A DNA stretch of 64,000 nt from Stereum hirsutum FP-91666 SS1 (GCF_000264905.1 NW_006763135.1:1343179-1407178); one strand, 5' to 3'; positions 1 through 12,427 are shown, counted from the first letter of the stretch. The notes: a model not told the origin generated them from the letters alone. A program made the numbers and translations.

Positions 1-2237
1 CTCTCTACACTAGCGACCGTCTGCGGCGAGAACGCGATCCGCCTCGCCGCGTTATCCGTGATGAGCTCCTGGGACATCGTTTCTGGTGCATGGGCGCAGA
101 CGTCTGGACTGGCGAGGTCGTGTGCTCTTTCTTCGATAATGGGGATTTTGTTGCGGTGGGTAGGAGGTCTGAATTTTTCTGTGGGGTGGATGCGTGGCAT
201 CATTAGACAGTGTTGGCGCCGTTGGTAGAAGCGCACGCAAAAGGGAGACGAAGAAGGGGAAAGGCGGAGACGTACCGACGTAGGACCAGCCGTTTTGATC
301 ACCCGTGAACCAATGATCGTGTAGTCTCTCTGAGTATCTATGTTCGAGTAAACATTGTTCAGCTCGCAGAACTCTTTTACAATGGCTCACAGTCGAAAGA
401 GAGAACAAAACTTACTTTCGCATAGGCCTTCCGTCCGAACCCAGCGGCGAGAAAGCCATACTTGCCCCAACAGCGACCCTCTTGATCATCTGCATCTGCG
501 CCTTCTCCACCTCCCTCGTCACCCTCGAGAAGCTCATGGAGCTCCACGGGTTCCGATCCTTAAACCCATCCACGTCCTTCGCGAACTCTCCCAACTTGCG
601 CAACGCGCGCTTCATTCGCTCGTCCGTGGGCTCCGCAGGCCTGCAGGAATCCTGGCGCTCGTGCCGGAACCGAGAGATCCATTTGTGTACGGTCTGGTTC
701 GCGATGGACGCGGCGGAGGGGTCGACGGAGAGGTAGCCTGAGGCGCCTTTCATGATGTAGAGCATGGCACCGCCTTCGACGTTGATCAGGTCGTCTTTCA
801 TCTTCTTGGCAAAGTCGACGGGGTGTAGCTCATTCCGGTCGCCCTGTATGGGTTATACGACGACGCTCGCGCCTTAGCTGTGATGTTCGATGTAGAGAAG
901 TGGTGTATGTGGAGGGACGTACGTGGATAAGAAGGGTTGGACATGTTATGGCTGCTAGCTCTTTGGGGGTGAGCGCTGTCCGCTTGAGAGGGAAAATGTT
1001 GTCAACTCTGGATGAGATTCGAACGAAACGGCACAGGAGCACTCACGTTCATGACGAGATTACTCATCTCTGCAATCTGAACCCTCTTCCAAGGAGGATA
1101 ATGCATCTCCAGGTACCCTACCAACTGAGTAAACCAAAGAGAAGCAGGTCAGTAGCCATGAACTTCAAGCGAAGCATACCCGGACTTCGGGATATATACT
1201 TCAGAGAAGAACTTCCGTGCGTACCTCATCAAGAATATCGTCGTGGATGTCCTATTCGGGTCAGATCGCCCAAGTCAATATCATGCCATAAACCCCGAGA
1301 CGACCAGGTGCAAAGTCCATAGGCGTGCGAAAGCCGAGAAAACGGTGCTCACGAAACCAATCAGGAGCTTCATTCCTTCCGCTAACGAGTGCTCGAGTGT
1401 ATCCAGATCATCCGCAAACCCCCAGGTGTGAAGCAACTCCTCGAGACGGCCGAAGTATGCCGTCAGTCTGCCGGGAGGAAGAAAACAGAGTGGGGTAAAG
1501 CAGCCAACAGGACAGCACAACGGTTCGGGCACGATAAGCCATAGCTCGTTAGCGAATGTGTCATTGGAGCATTCAACATTGGACGGGGAACATCCGACGT
1601 CAACGGACTCACTCTGTCGGTGGCGGCACGGTCAAAATGACGAGACTTAGACACATTTCGGGGAAGCTAATGTGTCCGCGCGCCCGGTGCATGAGTTACG
1701 GAATGTGCGCATGCGTGAAGCGAGTGGAGTAAATAGACGTACAGTGCGGCAAGGCGAAGTGCGGTGTTCGTTGCGAAGGACTCTGAGGCCCATATGTGAG
1801 CGGGTGGCAACCACAAGGCCTGAAACGAATATGTACCGAGGGGTAAGACGAGGGAAGACAAAGTCGTGCGATTTTTGTGAGCTTTTCGGAAAGGAAGAAA
1901 GGTATAGGGAGAGAAGACGCACCTGGATGGCAAACGCCAAATCCGCAGCGTCCGTCCAGTGGTCATGCTTTCCATTTGGCCGCGAGTGGGTACGACCTGC
2001 GCAACGAGCATCGAACGCAATGATGTTGAAGTTGTGGTCTAGTCTTGGATCCTGGAGTTGGAGGTATAGCCATTCCGAGTCGAGGAAAATAGGGTGTAGC
2101 ATGATGATGACTGGCTTGTCAGGGTCGAAGTCACCGACTGTCCCGCTGAGGCTGTTGGTGGTGTACCACAGCGAAGCATAGTCATCTTGTCCAGTCACGA
2201 GATCGACGTAGGGCATTTGGACGAGATATATAGACAA
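1..2237 (-). CDS. alpha/beta-hydrolase-fold protein, copy A (3' end outside window)
   Basis: The protein begins at 2237 (MSIYLVQMPYVDLV) and carries an alpha/beta hydrolase fold: strand-turn DKPVIIMLHP, then NIIAFDARCAGRTHSRP, a nucleophile-elbow region AHIWASESFATNTALRLA (about 1735-1800), FPEMCLSL, the acid-strand CPTLLIHGDRNELHP (about 810-930), and a C-terminal extension ending in FSPLGSDGRPMRK and beyond. Exons are joined by canonical short introns (for example a GTGCGT donor after LAFAIQ near 1922). The last visible exon runs open through base 1, so the C-terminus is missing. The elbow reads S-E-S-F-A, so a serine is present, but the usual catalytic His position reads ASGYLS. It is a tandem paralogue of the gene at 3657-5728, with the same intron positions. 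Substrate unknown; a small-molecule hydrolase or a non-enzymatic relative are both possible. Confidence 0.8.
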
Positions 2238-2808
2238 GCAGTTTCCTCACTGAGCATGTACAGCGAATGCAGAAAGGGAATATGGAGACGCTGGCAGTCG
2301 AAAGGCGGTTAATAATGGAGATGGGTGAGGAACATGAGAGTTAGGAGTGAGAAGAGAGAATGCGGATAAGCAGACGGGTCACCCCCGCGTCTCGGGCTAG
2401 TAGGCGCAGAATTGCTCAATTTTACAGTCAGACCCTGGAGTCAGGCGAGGTCGCCGCCTCTGCATGACGGAAGAAGCCCTGTGAGCATTTGATGGTACTC
2501 ACGTTAACGTTACCGCGATTCTATTGAGGCAACGTACACCGATATACGGCGTGCTTTGACTGCAGGCTCGCACTCCCAAGCGTTCGACCGGTTCTGTTCA
2601 AAATTGGAGAGCAAAGTCGTGGGGCTATGAAGCTTCGGAAGCTCTCCATTCATTGGCCCCGCGATGGCCATCACCTCCGAGATATAAAAAGAGGAAACAG
2701 ACAGAGACGGATAGCGCCGGAAGGAAGCATCTTCGTCGGCTTGTTGAAGCCCACGTGTACTCGTAAGCGAGGTACCTGCTTTATTACTCCCTTTACTTGC
2801 GGCGCCGG

Positions 2809-2840
2809 GTGCTCAGGCTGAGCACTTTTAAAAAGTGCTC
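2809..2840. repeat. overlapping perfect inverted repeats
   Basis: GTGCTCAG (2809-2816) pairs with CTGAGCAC (2818-2825) across one base. GAGCACTTTT (2820-2829) pairs with AAAAGTGCTC (2831-2840) across one base. The central arm GAGCAC is shared, so two alternative hairpins compete. Confidence 0.85.
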
Positions 2841-2842
2841 AC

Positions 2843-2867
2843 ACCATACAGACACCGGCTGTATGGT
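2843..2867. repeat. inverted repeat, 9-bp arms
   Basis: ACCATACAG (2843-2851) pairs with CTGTATGGT (2859-2867) around a 7-nt loop. It lies two bases after the preceding palindrome and is followed by a weaker one (GGCTAT 2896-2901 with ATAGCC 2909-2914). Confidence 0.8.
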
Positions 2868-3656
2868 CGGCCACGCCTGGACCCACAACAATTATGGCTA
2901 TACGTATAATAGCCCGAGGTGGCCCATACTGTAACTCAACGCCAGAAATTCGTCGAGTGGTGGCTCTAAGAACTCACACAGCGCCCGCGGAGGAGCCATG
3001 TCGGATCGCTGGTGGTAGCCAAGGAAGCCTTGACAAGCTTTGACAGTGTAATGTTTGAACCAGCGAAGTCGAAGTCTCAGGCATCAGCTCTGCGGAGGGA
3101 AGGCGCCACATCCAAATCAAACCGACTCACAGGGGCTTGCTCCGTGAGTACAAACATCCCAGACTGGTCGTTTCAGCAGGTACAGGGTCAGCAGATACAG
3201 TCTTCCTATTGCAATGCAATCAATGATCGCCCTACACAAGAGGTCGAGAGCAGCCTCCACTTATCTGACAACAACTACTATTGTTGTGGGAGCGCAGCTG
3301 GCGCACGTGTAGTCCAAAAGTCGTTCGTCCAGAAGCCCGCGGAGTAGCTCGCTAGTTCAGAAGACGGCGGCATAGTCAAAGCAATAGTCAAAGCAAAGAA
3401 CCCAGAACGGTCACGATCTCGGGCCTTCTGGCCAGTCAATACGAGCTAGAACATGTGCATGTCATATTAACAGAGTGTACATCCGCCCAGAGCTCCGGCA
3501 AATCAGATACAGATGATAATAAGTATAGAAAGAAAAGCAATAAGCACTATAGCACAAAGTGAGTCTATTAAGCTGACCTTGCCCCAGGCAGGGTAAATGA
3601 GTAGTATTATGTGGTTCTCCTCCGGCATAAACAACCATGCAAAGGGGTCCGTCCGG

Positions 3657-5728
3657 TCACTGCAAAAACTTGCTCAATGGCATTCCACTCGAAGCTACGA
3701 CCTTGGAAAGAGAACCCGCGACGGCCGACCTGTCGACCCAGCTGGGGTCGAACTTCATCGGTTTCCGATTTGACTCCTTCACGAGATCGAGGGTAGGGAG
3801 ATCTGAATGTCGTTTGTTGGAGCCTGACTGTGTTGATTTGTTGCCTGTCGCACCACGAGCGTCCAAAGTGGCCTCGCTGGCCACATGACCAGACACAGAA
3901 ATGTTTCCTACGGTACGACGAATGTCTTAGTGTGCTGTACAAGGATTCAATCCAGGAACAAAGAGCAAAGGACAGGACGACTTCTTACCGGCATACGATG
4001 ATCCGTCTGGTTCGGAATGGAACCAGTGCCCCATCTTCCGTTCTGAGAATCTAAGTCGCAACAAGATGGCGGGTCATAAGTATCGAAGTTATATAAATGT
4101 GCAGTGCCAAGGTGACATACTTTCGAACCGGTCGTCCATCCGGCCCCAGTGGCGAGAATGCGGTATTCTGTCCTCGATGGAAGGTCTTCAGGATATTACA
4201 TTGGGATGTCTCGACGTCTAAGGAGACCATCGAGAAAGAGAGTGGTGACATCGCGTTTCTCTCCGCTATTGCGGGATTACCGACCAAATCAGCGAGCGTC
4301 TCGAGTGCAGCAGCCATCCGCGTCTCAGTTGATTTCCGTGGTCGGACCAGATCAGAACGAACACGAGGGAGCCGTTGGAGAAACTTGGTGAACGTTTGGA
4401 CCAATATAGATGATGATGTGGAGAAGAGGCTGAGGTAGCCCTGGCAGCCTGCGCGACGAGTGAGTTGACTAAACAAAGCCGAGAAGAAGTAGGTCAACCT
4501 TTCATGATGAATACATGGGCACCGCCCTTCGCATTACGGAGTTTTGAAGCAAGGTCCTGGGCATATTTGACTGGATGCAAAGGGTTCTTGTCTCCCTGCG
4601 ACGAAATCAGAAAGATCGTGACGGGAGAATCATCAATAACAACTCACATGGATGATCAGTACGGGCTGTGTGACTGCATCAAGCATATGAGACTGTAACG
4701 GCACTCTCTTTTTGAACACAGCGCATTAGAGTCCGCAGTTTCGGATATGACATGAGATAGGGAACTCACATTCATCAGCAGGTTGGCTAGCTCTACGAAT
4801 CTTGAGCGTCGGAAGGGTGGGTAATTAGTTTGCCAATAGGCGACAATCTAATGGTCGCCATTCCGAGGTATTAATATCACGCAACGAACTTCGATGATAC
4901 GAATCAAGAAGCACTCACAGAGTCTGACATGTCATCCTCGATGTCCTGATTGTGCCAAATGAGAACACAGGTCTCGGAATAGATGTCTGAGCATGAGACT
5001 CACCGAGCCAACAGTCAGTCCGAAAAACTCCATTACAGCATGCTCGAACGTGTCCAAGTCTTCCGCAAAGGACCACATGTTCATCATTTCGTCGAACGAA
5101 GCGAAATACGACTTGAGTCTGTGCACGGGTCAACAATCAATTTTGGGCCACAAAGGGCGCGTCAAAGAGATCTTACTCTGTTGGAGGAGCGACGGTGACG
5201 AGCGTTAGGCTGAGACACATCTCGGGGAACCTAGAGATACCGTCAAACACGAAAGTAAAATGGAGAAAAAGCGCGTCACGCACAGTATAGCGAAACGAAG
5301 GGCAACGTTTGTAGCCAGCGGCTCCTCAGCCCAAACATGCACAGAGGGTAATTGTAGACTCTATCATCCACCAAGCCCTTCGTGAGTTAGATTTAGTATA
5401 AGCAGCACCATTGGATACGCACCTGGCAAATAAAAGCCAAATCGGCAGCCTCCACCCAATGGTCCAACTTCCCACTCGGTCTACTATGCGACCTGCCCGC
5501 ATATCGCGAGTCTATTGCGATGACGTTGTAATTGTCATTCAATCTGGGGTCGGCGAGCTGAGTAGTGAGCCACCTGGAGTCAAAGCCCATAGGATGCAAC
5601 ATCATGACAGTAGGCTTGTCGGCATCGAAGGAGCTGACATATTTCGTGAAGCTGTTAGTAGTGTACCAGATAGAGGCGTAGTCGTCTGTGGATACGAGGT
5701 CAACATAGGGCATGTGTAAAAGCCTCAC
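3657..5728 (-). CDS. alpha/beta-hydrolase-fold protein, copy B
   Basis: This is a complete paralogue of the gene at the left edge. It starts at 5728 (MRLLHMPYVDLVSTDDYASIW) and ends with a TGA at 3657-3659. Shared blocks in order are DKPTVMMLHPMGFDS, NVIAIDSRYAGRSHSRP, the elbow VHVWAEEPLATNVALRFA (about 5285-5340), FPEMCLSL, MWSFAEDLDTFEHA, PVLIIHGDKNPLHP and FSPLGPDGRPVRK. Introns lie at the same sites as in copy A, with clean GT...AG borders. The elbow serine of copy A is a proline here (E-E-P-L-A), and the catalytic His position reads QGYLS. The acid Asp of HGDKN is kept. It may therefore be a pseudoenzyme, although the family could use other residues. The reading frame is intact, so it is not an obvious pseudogene. 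Confidence 0.8.
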
Positions 5729-6763
5729 GGGCAGGTAGGAGTGGGGAAGGAGGATGTGTAGGGGAGATGACGGTGGTCGGGAACTGAAAGCATGATGTTG
5801 AAGAGGAAGACAAGGTCCAGGTACCCACCGAGTTCACGTAAATGCCGATAACCGACGGTTAGACGCCCATGGGCCGTCCCCAAATGGCCTCATCCGCGTC
5901 AAAAATGCAGAATCGTTTATTCACGACACAAAAAGACCTCTCCTGTCAACAAAATTAGACTTTTTATGTCCCTCTTTCACGTCACCCAGAAACTTGCTCG
6001 GCATCATACTTCTATCCCTAGAAGGCTCTATGTATATACGCAGGAAAAAAAGGAGAGGTATTTGTTCGCGCAGTGAGGAAAACACCGGTCACAAAAGGGG
6101 AATAATTCGTGTCTGACTATTATTTGATGCGGTAAATCTTCTCCAAAACTCGATCAAACGCCGTCTAAGGACCGCATCTAAGATACCGACGTTAAACAAG
6201 CAGCTATTTACCAATCACCAATTTGCTCAGAGGGACTCAACACAGAGATAAGCTAGTGAGTCGAGACCGATTCGGCGACATTACGGGGAGGAAACGCTTT
6301 GAAGTGAGGGCAAAGCGTAAAAATGCGTAAGTAAGAGCTAACAGCTTCGACCGTGAATTCGAAGGTTAGGAGAACACCAACCGCTACTTCGAATGCCCGG
6401 CCAGAACGGGTTCTTAACCACGGGGTAGCGGGAGAGAGAGAAGATAGACACTCGTATCAAATTCGCTAGTAAACGACATTAGAACAGAATGTTCTACCAG
6501 GAAGAGTCAATATATCTTGAAATATAGCGAGCGTCCACATCATGGCATTCGACCACAACGACGAACGCCGTTGGAAGCATGGGCATCCTGACCAGTATCC
6601 AACTTCGAGCTGGAGAACAGTACGCACAAGCTTGAGTACCTGTGAGGAAGGCTTCAGTCACACAGAAATGGTCGTCTCTTCTCCTATCTATCATACCAAG
6701 TCGATCCCTCCTCTCGAGTGGGGCGCCTGTCAACCAGCAAGGCGAGGCGAGCTTCAAGCACCG
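5729..6763. other. intergenic region
   Basis: About 1 kb lies between the start of hydrolase copy B and the end of the coiled-coil gene. I found no convincing coding exon or structured RNA. It is presumed promoter for copy B plus downstream sequence of the next gene. Confidence 0.5.
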
Positions 6764-7993
6764 TCATTCGATGTTGTCGCCACCAACAATGCCTTCTAGC
6801 ACTCGCATGACCTTCTTCTGCTTCTGCAAAGAAAGAAAGGGTGACCGATTCGCTTTTAGTGCGTTAAGGAGATGTCGAAGACGCTACACACCTCCATATC
6901 AGACGTATTGCTGCCCACAAACATCGTCGGGACGGCGAGAACCTCGAGGGCCATCTGCTGTTTCGCGACCATACCATCCCACGCCACCAGTGCTCTTTCG
7001 ACATCAAACTTGTGAAGTTCCTTGCGGAACGCGGTCGACATCATCTGAACAGATGTCCATTCAGTATAATCTCCGTATGACGCATGGCGGAACAGATATG
7101 ATAGACGAATATACTTCGGCTTCATGTTTTGACAGGCCAGCGCCAATCATACTCGCTCTGCAAAAAAAGGAATCAAACAAAGCCATATTGGTGAGTATAT
7201 ATGGCTAGTACGCGGGCATGAATGAAAGGGGTTTTTTTTATTCACTTGGTCCTAGCTAACTTCACCTTCTCCTGATGTTTCCTCTGAATCTCCTGTCTCT
7301 CCTCCAACAATTGTCTCTCCAACTTATTCTGTTCTTCCTTCATCTATAGACACGTAAGAAGTAAACATGTCCAGTCTCCACAGTATAAAACAACCCTACC
7401 TTATTCACAGCATCAACAAACTCCGCATCTTCAGACATCTGGGCAAGACGCGGTAACGCCTGTTGGAACGACATCGCTCGAGCATCTTGTTTTCGTATGG
7501 GGGCCACCGATTCAGAAGAGGTCGACGAGGCCCGTGGTGGAGGGCTCGGGTTGGCTGTAATCACGGGTAAAGATGCATATGGAGGATGCACACGTACAGT
7601 CGTCGGGAAGCCTTCTGAACCAGGTGGTGATGGTGGTGGTGGTGCTGGCCGGCGCACCGCAGACGCCACAGCTGTCGAGGACTGCAGCTGAGACAACAAA
7701 GACGCCACAGAAGGATTCGAGCCCACGGCTTCGATCTCCTTTGACGTCGAGGCCAGAGAAGAATCTTCTGCTGAATGTGAGTGAGAGCCTGATACCTGGG
7801 ACGAGGTCGAATTCGAGCTGGCCTCAGTACCAGTGACAGAATCGGTGAAAGCCTGTGACCGTCGGAGCGATTCAAGGAGGGCTTGTACCCCGGCGGGGTC
7901 CTACAATATTCAAAGACAAAACAAACCTTCTTCTCAACGTTCAGAAAAAATATGAACCAGGATGAGCCATACGTTAATCTTGGTGAAGTCCAT
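6764..7993 (-). CDS. conserved coiled-coil protein of unknown function
   Basis: The start (MDFTKIN at 7993) splices to DPAGVQALLESLRRS near 7900, followed by a Ser/Pro-rich linker. The central and C-terminal part is strongly charged and helical: EEQNKLERQLLEERQEIQRK, then KHEAEMMSTAFRKELHKFD, ERALVAWDGMVAKQQMALE and KQKKVMRVLEGIVGGDNIE before a TGA at 6764-6766. Six exons join with canonical GT...AG introns, and each join keeps the frame. From memory, proteins of this arrangement (short N-terminal block, low-complexity linker, basic coiled coil with AWDG) are common in basidiomycetes, but I know of no assigned function. The length is about 300 residues. Confidence 0.7.
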
Positions 7994-8946
7994 GGCACAG
8001 CAGAATTCTAGAAGTAGGCTGACAGCCGCTTTACTTAGGAGCGATGAGCACGCTCTCCCTTTTTCATGTAAACCAAGCGGAGATACAAGCGAGTTGAGCA
8101 ACGACGTCGAAAGGTGCACAAGGAGGATGTACGTTGAACTTCGGTGGTACAGGTCGTGGAGAAAAGAATTGATGTGGCGGTCAGTTCAGAATGTCCAGAC
8201 GCCGAGAACTCGGCCGTGTATCAATAGCTCACGCCACATTCCTTCTCTGGCTGAGGCCGAGGTGCATTTCTGGTTTGCTCCTGCCGCACGGTCAGGTCAT
8301 TACTTGTGATAATAAAAATGAATAGAATGAACCATCACAAATACTCGAAACTACGACTCTCTGAACCAGGCCGATAATACTCTGGCTCTACTCTGGCTCG
8401 AACGACCGTCGACGCCACAGATGTATGATCATGTAGCTCAACACCACTCAGAAATTATTATAACGAAAAGCGGTAACGTGTAAAGAGCCGTATGTATGAA
8501 AATGTATGCATGTACTACTAGGTATACACGAGTCGGTCGGATAATGAGGGGGGATCGGAATCCATCCAGGATAGGACGGAATGCGGTGGGATGGGAGTAG
8601 GAAGAGGGAGAGGGAGAGGAGATAGGTCTGAAATACAACAAAGCGAAGAGGAAGAGGATAGCGCATAGTGTTCATGTGTATGTAAGGTCGTAAATAGGGT
8701 CATTAAAAACATCTCGCATCTCGAAGGGCAACTCAACTAGAATCGCGATCCACCACCAACTCCACTTCCACCTCCTCAGACCGTACGAGGAATCACGCAT
8801 AGCGTAAAGTAAGGGCCTGACAAAACAGGCCAAAAAAACGAGGAATCTATCCACACCATCTAGACGGGACTCGAGTAAAAAACAAGACAGACTACCTTCC
8901 CATCGCCACTCAAGAAACCAGTAATCGAGAACGGGCAAGATCATGA
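7994..8946. other. intergenic region
   Basis: The sequence between two minus-strand genes (3' flank of GPC1, promoter of the coiled-coil gene) has purine-rich runs on the plus strand around 8580-8660. Open frames here are low-complexity and lack domains. Confidence 0.5.
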
Positions 8947-10939
8947 TCATTGCGCCTTCTTCGATTCCTCCACAGGTGGCGCCCCGTTCGCCTCCTCCGG
9001 CATGCTCGGCACCTCTGAGACACCCTTCGATGCCAGCAGCGGAGGCGTCTTCAATTCAGGGACGTTCATCATGCCGTTGCCGTCCTTGCCTTCGAGCATG
9101 GGCGACACAGGCGTGGAAAGGTCATCGGGGATGATCGTGGGCGATGCGCCGGCGGAGCGAAGGTTTGCTTCGGCGAGCTCTTTGCGGAGCGCTTCGAGTT
9201 CGCGTTCGAATCTACGTGGTTGGCCAGTATAAGTATAAGATTAGGACTGGGATTGTGACTAGAACTAGAATGTGGAGGGAATGAAGGAATGGAGGGAGAC
9301 GCACTTGCGACCGAAGACTTCGATGTAGAAACCTCCGCCGTTCCATGCGCTTACGGCGAAGATGAGAAGAAGGTAGGCGCTGCTCCAGAACGCGCTGTCG
9401 TACAGGAGAAAGACCGGGGGAATATCCGTAATCACGGCGTAGGCTAGAACATATCGAACAGTCAGTTGGTGAAGCAAAAGCATCATGAAATGGAAGGCTT
9501 GTACTCACCGAACTGGCCCGCCATGAAAGATTCTGGACGATACTCGGGCTTGATGGCAGCGAGGGCCCGCCCGATGAGCCCTCGTTTGTTGTTCAGGAGG
9601 AATGAAAGTGACGTCGTACGTTCGCCAGATTCGACCTTGGCGCGGCGGCTAACGTAGACGAACTACATGCCCAGAAATACAACATCAAGACGAAGAAAGA
9701 ACATTTGATGAGGAAAGAGGACGCTTACCCTCCAGTACAGCAACTGCCAGACCAAGTCTGAAAAACCAGAGTATCAGTGAATTTCATGGGGATGTGGTGG
9801 TTGAACGTGGCATACAGATCAAACTAGACAGTAAAAGGGCTTTCCATGGGTTAAGATGCGGGAGTTCCTTGAGTGCAGGGAAACGCTCCGTTGCGCCAGG
9901 ATAATAATGCCTGTACACCGATGTGAGCTCAGCCGTCCAGAATCAAGGAAAAGGACAGATCAAACGCACCTGATGACGGTAAAGACAAGTGGCGGGTACA
10001 TATGCACGAACAGCGACGTGTTCTTATCTGAATCGTGGAAGACAAGACTATTCCGCCATGTAATCACCGCGCTCGCGACGGACCCATGTGATAAACAGTA
10101 GCACGCCACGAAGAGGGCAGGGCTCTGGGGGAGGATCCAGATGTAGACGAAGTTAAGGATGGTGACGTAGTAGCAGAGGTCGAAGAGGAAGTAGTGCCAC
10201 ATCCGCTTCTTGTATCTGTAGATGCGCAAGGGAAGGTGGAAGGCTGCTTGGACAGTGTAGGCGATGTGCATCCATCTGCGAGCAGAACAAGGGAGAAGGG
10301 ACGTAAATAGGAAGCGGTCAATTATGTTGTAGGGAGTGAACTTACTCCGGTGCCATGCCGAAGAGGAGGGCAGTAAATAGCACGGTCATGACTCCGATAA
10401 AGAATGTGATCTTCTCCCTCGTTCGGACGATTCTGGCGGATTTCCAAGCTGTAGCCAAGGACGTCATCCGAAGTTGCATCTTTGCCACAAGACATGAGTA
10501 CGAGCGAGTCGGAGAGCACGGACAGAGAGAGAGCCAACCTTGAGTTGCAACTTCTTGATCTCGCGGTCGATATTCTCCCTTGCAACATCGGCCTTCGGAG
10601 TCTTGATGGTGGTGAAATAGTCTCCGAGCACCTCAGCTCTTGACTTGAGCTTATCTGTTCGCTGGGAGAGCTTTCGTTGAAGGAGATCGATGCGGGAGTC
10701 CCAATAGGTTTCCATTGTGTCTGCAAACAAAAGTGGAGCGAGTTCGAGATCCGTCTTTTGTCCAAGAAGTGTAGTGTAGACTTTCACTCACCCAGCAAAG
10801 TGAAAGCGCTACTCATGTCTACGTTGTCGTCACGCACGAAGCGCTCGAACGGTTGTGTAAAATAGCCCATGGTGAAGAGGGTGTCAAAGCGGGACGTCGG
10901 AGAAGGCGGTCGTGAATTTGTGTCGTCGTCTGTGGCCAT
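8947..10939 (-). CDS. GPC1: glycerophosphocholine acyltransferase (GPC1/DUF2838 family)
   Basis: It begins at 10939 (MATDDDTNSRPPSPTSRFD) and ends with TGA at 8947-8949. The N-terminus is cytosolic with a coiled-coil segment (SRIDLLQRKLSQRTDKLKSR). The membrane core carries the family hallmark: WMHIAYTVQAAFHLPLRIYR, MWHYFLFDLCYYVT and SHGSVASAVITWRNSLVFHD, followed by HMYPPLVFTVIRHYYPG and further hydrophobic helices (VFLLYDSAFWSSAYLLLIF). The family (yeast Gpc1) acylates glycerophosphocholine with acyl-CoA to lysophosphatidylcholine, letting cells rebuild phosphatidylcholine after deacylation; it is a multi-pass ER membrane protein. The C-terminal tail is acidic and Pro-rich. Several short introns interrupt the gene (for example GTGAGT after SSAFTLL near 10790). 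Confidence 0.88.
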
Positions 10940-12427
10940 AGCAAAAAAACTGTTGAGATCAAGGCGGCAGACAAAGAGGTTGATCGGTATAGAGAAGAAA
11001 AGAAAAAGCTAGGACGGGCAAGCCGCGTCAATGCGTGGAGAGCTCTGTGTTACGGGGTGGGTGGTGAAAGCGGGGGAGGCAAGAACGACAGAGACGGAAG
11101 CAGGCTGGACCACTCACGTCAGGTCGCGTCGCGTCCACGCGAACGTTTGAAATTCAGAGCCTTGCTCCAGCCTCACGCGTGGCAATCGAGGGCCGTTGCT
11201 CGCTGTTCTCGACGACGACGACGACGACGGCAGGAGAGAAAGCTCCCCCCATCCCCCCCGCCGTTACTTTCTTTTCTTATACACACGATACGCCATCTCT
11301 CTCGCAATCGCTGCTTCGGACCGTTCTCAGCTGAGGCTCTCCACCGACTCACTCGCGAACGTGGCCACAGCGAGAGACACATCAGTCTGCCTCATCGTCT
11401 CTCCCCCGATCGAACGTGTTCGACTGATGCTCGCTGGTTCGCCTTTTCTCGACGCTCACGTTCGACTTTTCGCGCGCGCCTTTTAGTTTTTACTTCCTAT
11501 CCCTGTCGTTCTCTGTTACCTCTCCTGCCACGAACTTCGAAAGCTTGACGAATAGAACGTCCCGCCGGTTTATCCACTTTGCGTTCTCTCAGCCTTAGGA
11601 GGAAGGTTCCATGATGGAGTAACACGGGTCACTATTTGTGTAACGGAATTGCATTCACACTTGGCCGGAATCGTTCGTTCCTCCAGAGCGGCACTAGTAC
11701 TGTGGCCCACGGTCTCAGCTTTCCAGCCAAGGAACAGGTCCAAACTCCTCACGCCACATCAGCCACGTCTATTCCATGATGATCCAGCTCCGTGTTTTCT
11801 CCTTCTCCTCCACAGGTTTACCCCGACGACGAACGACGTGTCTCGTCTCGCAGTGCTACGTCCAACTCACTGACTCGTCAATGCAGTATGCACTAGCAAC
11901 TAGTAGTAGTAGAAAGTCACCTATCCATCCGACTCCCCCCTCGTCAATCAATCTCAAATCTCAATTTCATCCACAACCCCACGAAACGGAACCCCACCGC
12001 ACAATTGCAAGCTAACCTCAACAGGACTCCTACTCCTAAAAGCCTTATGTACCACTCGGAACCAGCCTCCGAGTCCCAGCACTCCGAAAATTTCACACCG
12101 CACAACGGTCGCCCATTCTTGACCTAAGTACCACTGTACCAGTGCGATCCATGCTACTGTACTGACAGCCGTTACTTAAAAGTTTTCATCAGCCGCTTCC
12201 CGTCGAAGGTCCTCTTCCGAAGTTTGTTCACTCTTGGGACTAGCTATAGGATAGACCGGGACATCGATTCACTGGACATCAAAGTAACCTCACTGTCTCT
12301 CGACGAGGCTTACTCATATCGACTCATCCATATACGCCAGCCACTCAACTTACTCAACACTCACTGAGAACATCAATCGCTACCGACTCTCGCTCCTTGA
12401 CATACCACTTGAGCAAGTCAACAAACA

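Larger units (their letters stand above)
2238..3656. other. intergenic region between the two hydrolase paralogues
   Basis: No reading frame here looks like a protein: the open stretch at 3012-3347 has no recognisable domain and no matching exons around it. The notable content is a cluster of three consecutive inverted repeats at 2809-2914, described separately. The region serves as upstream DNA for copy A and as downstream DNA for copy B. Confidence 0.5.

Noticed and set aside
1005..1045. Possible tRNA T-arm (GTTCGAATC on the minus strand) inside hydrolase copy A
   Set aside because: The flanking five bases do not pair and the segment sits in a normal intron.
3657..5728. Hydrolase copy B as a pseudogene
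   Set aside because: All exons stay open with canonical splice sites despite the changed active-site residues.
11057..11548. 163-codon plus-strand frame rich in Arg and Ser
   Set aside because: Low-complexity composition from CGA and pyrimidine runs; no domain or splice partners.
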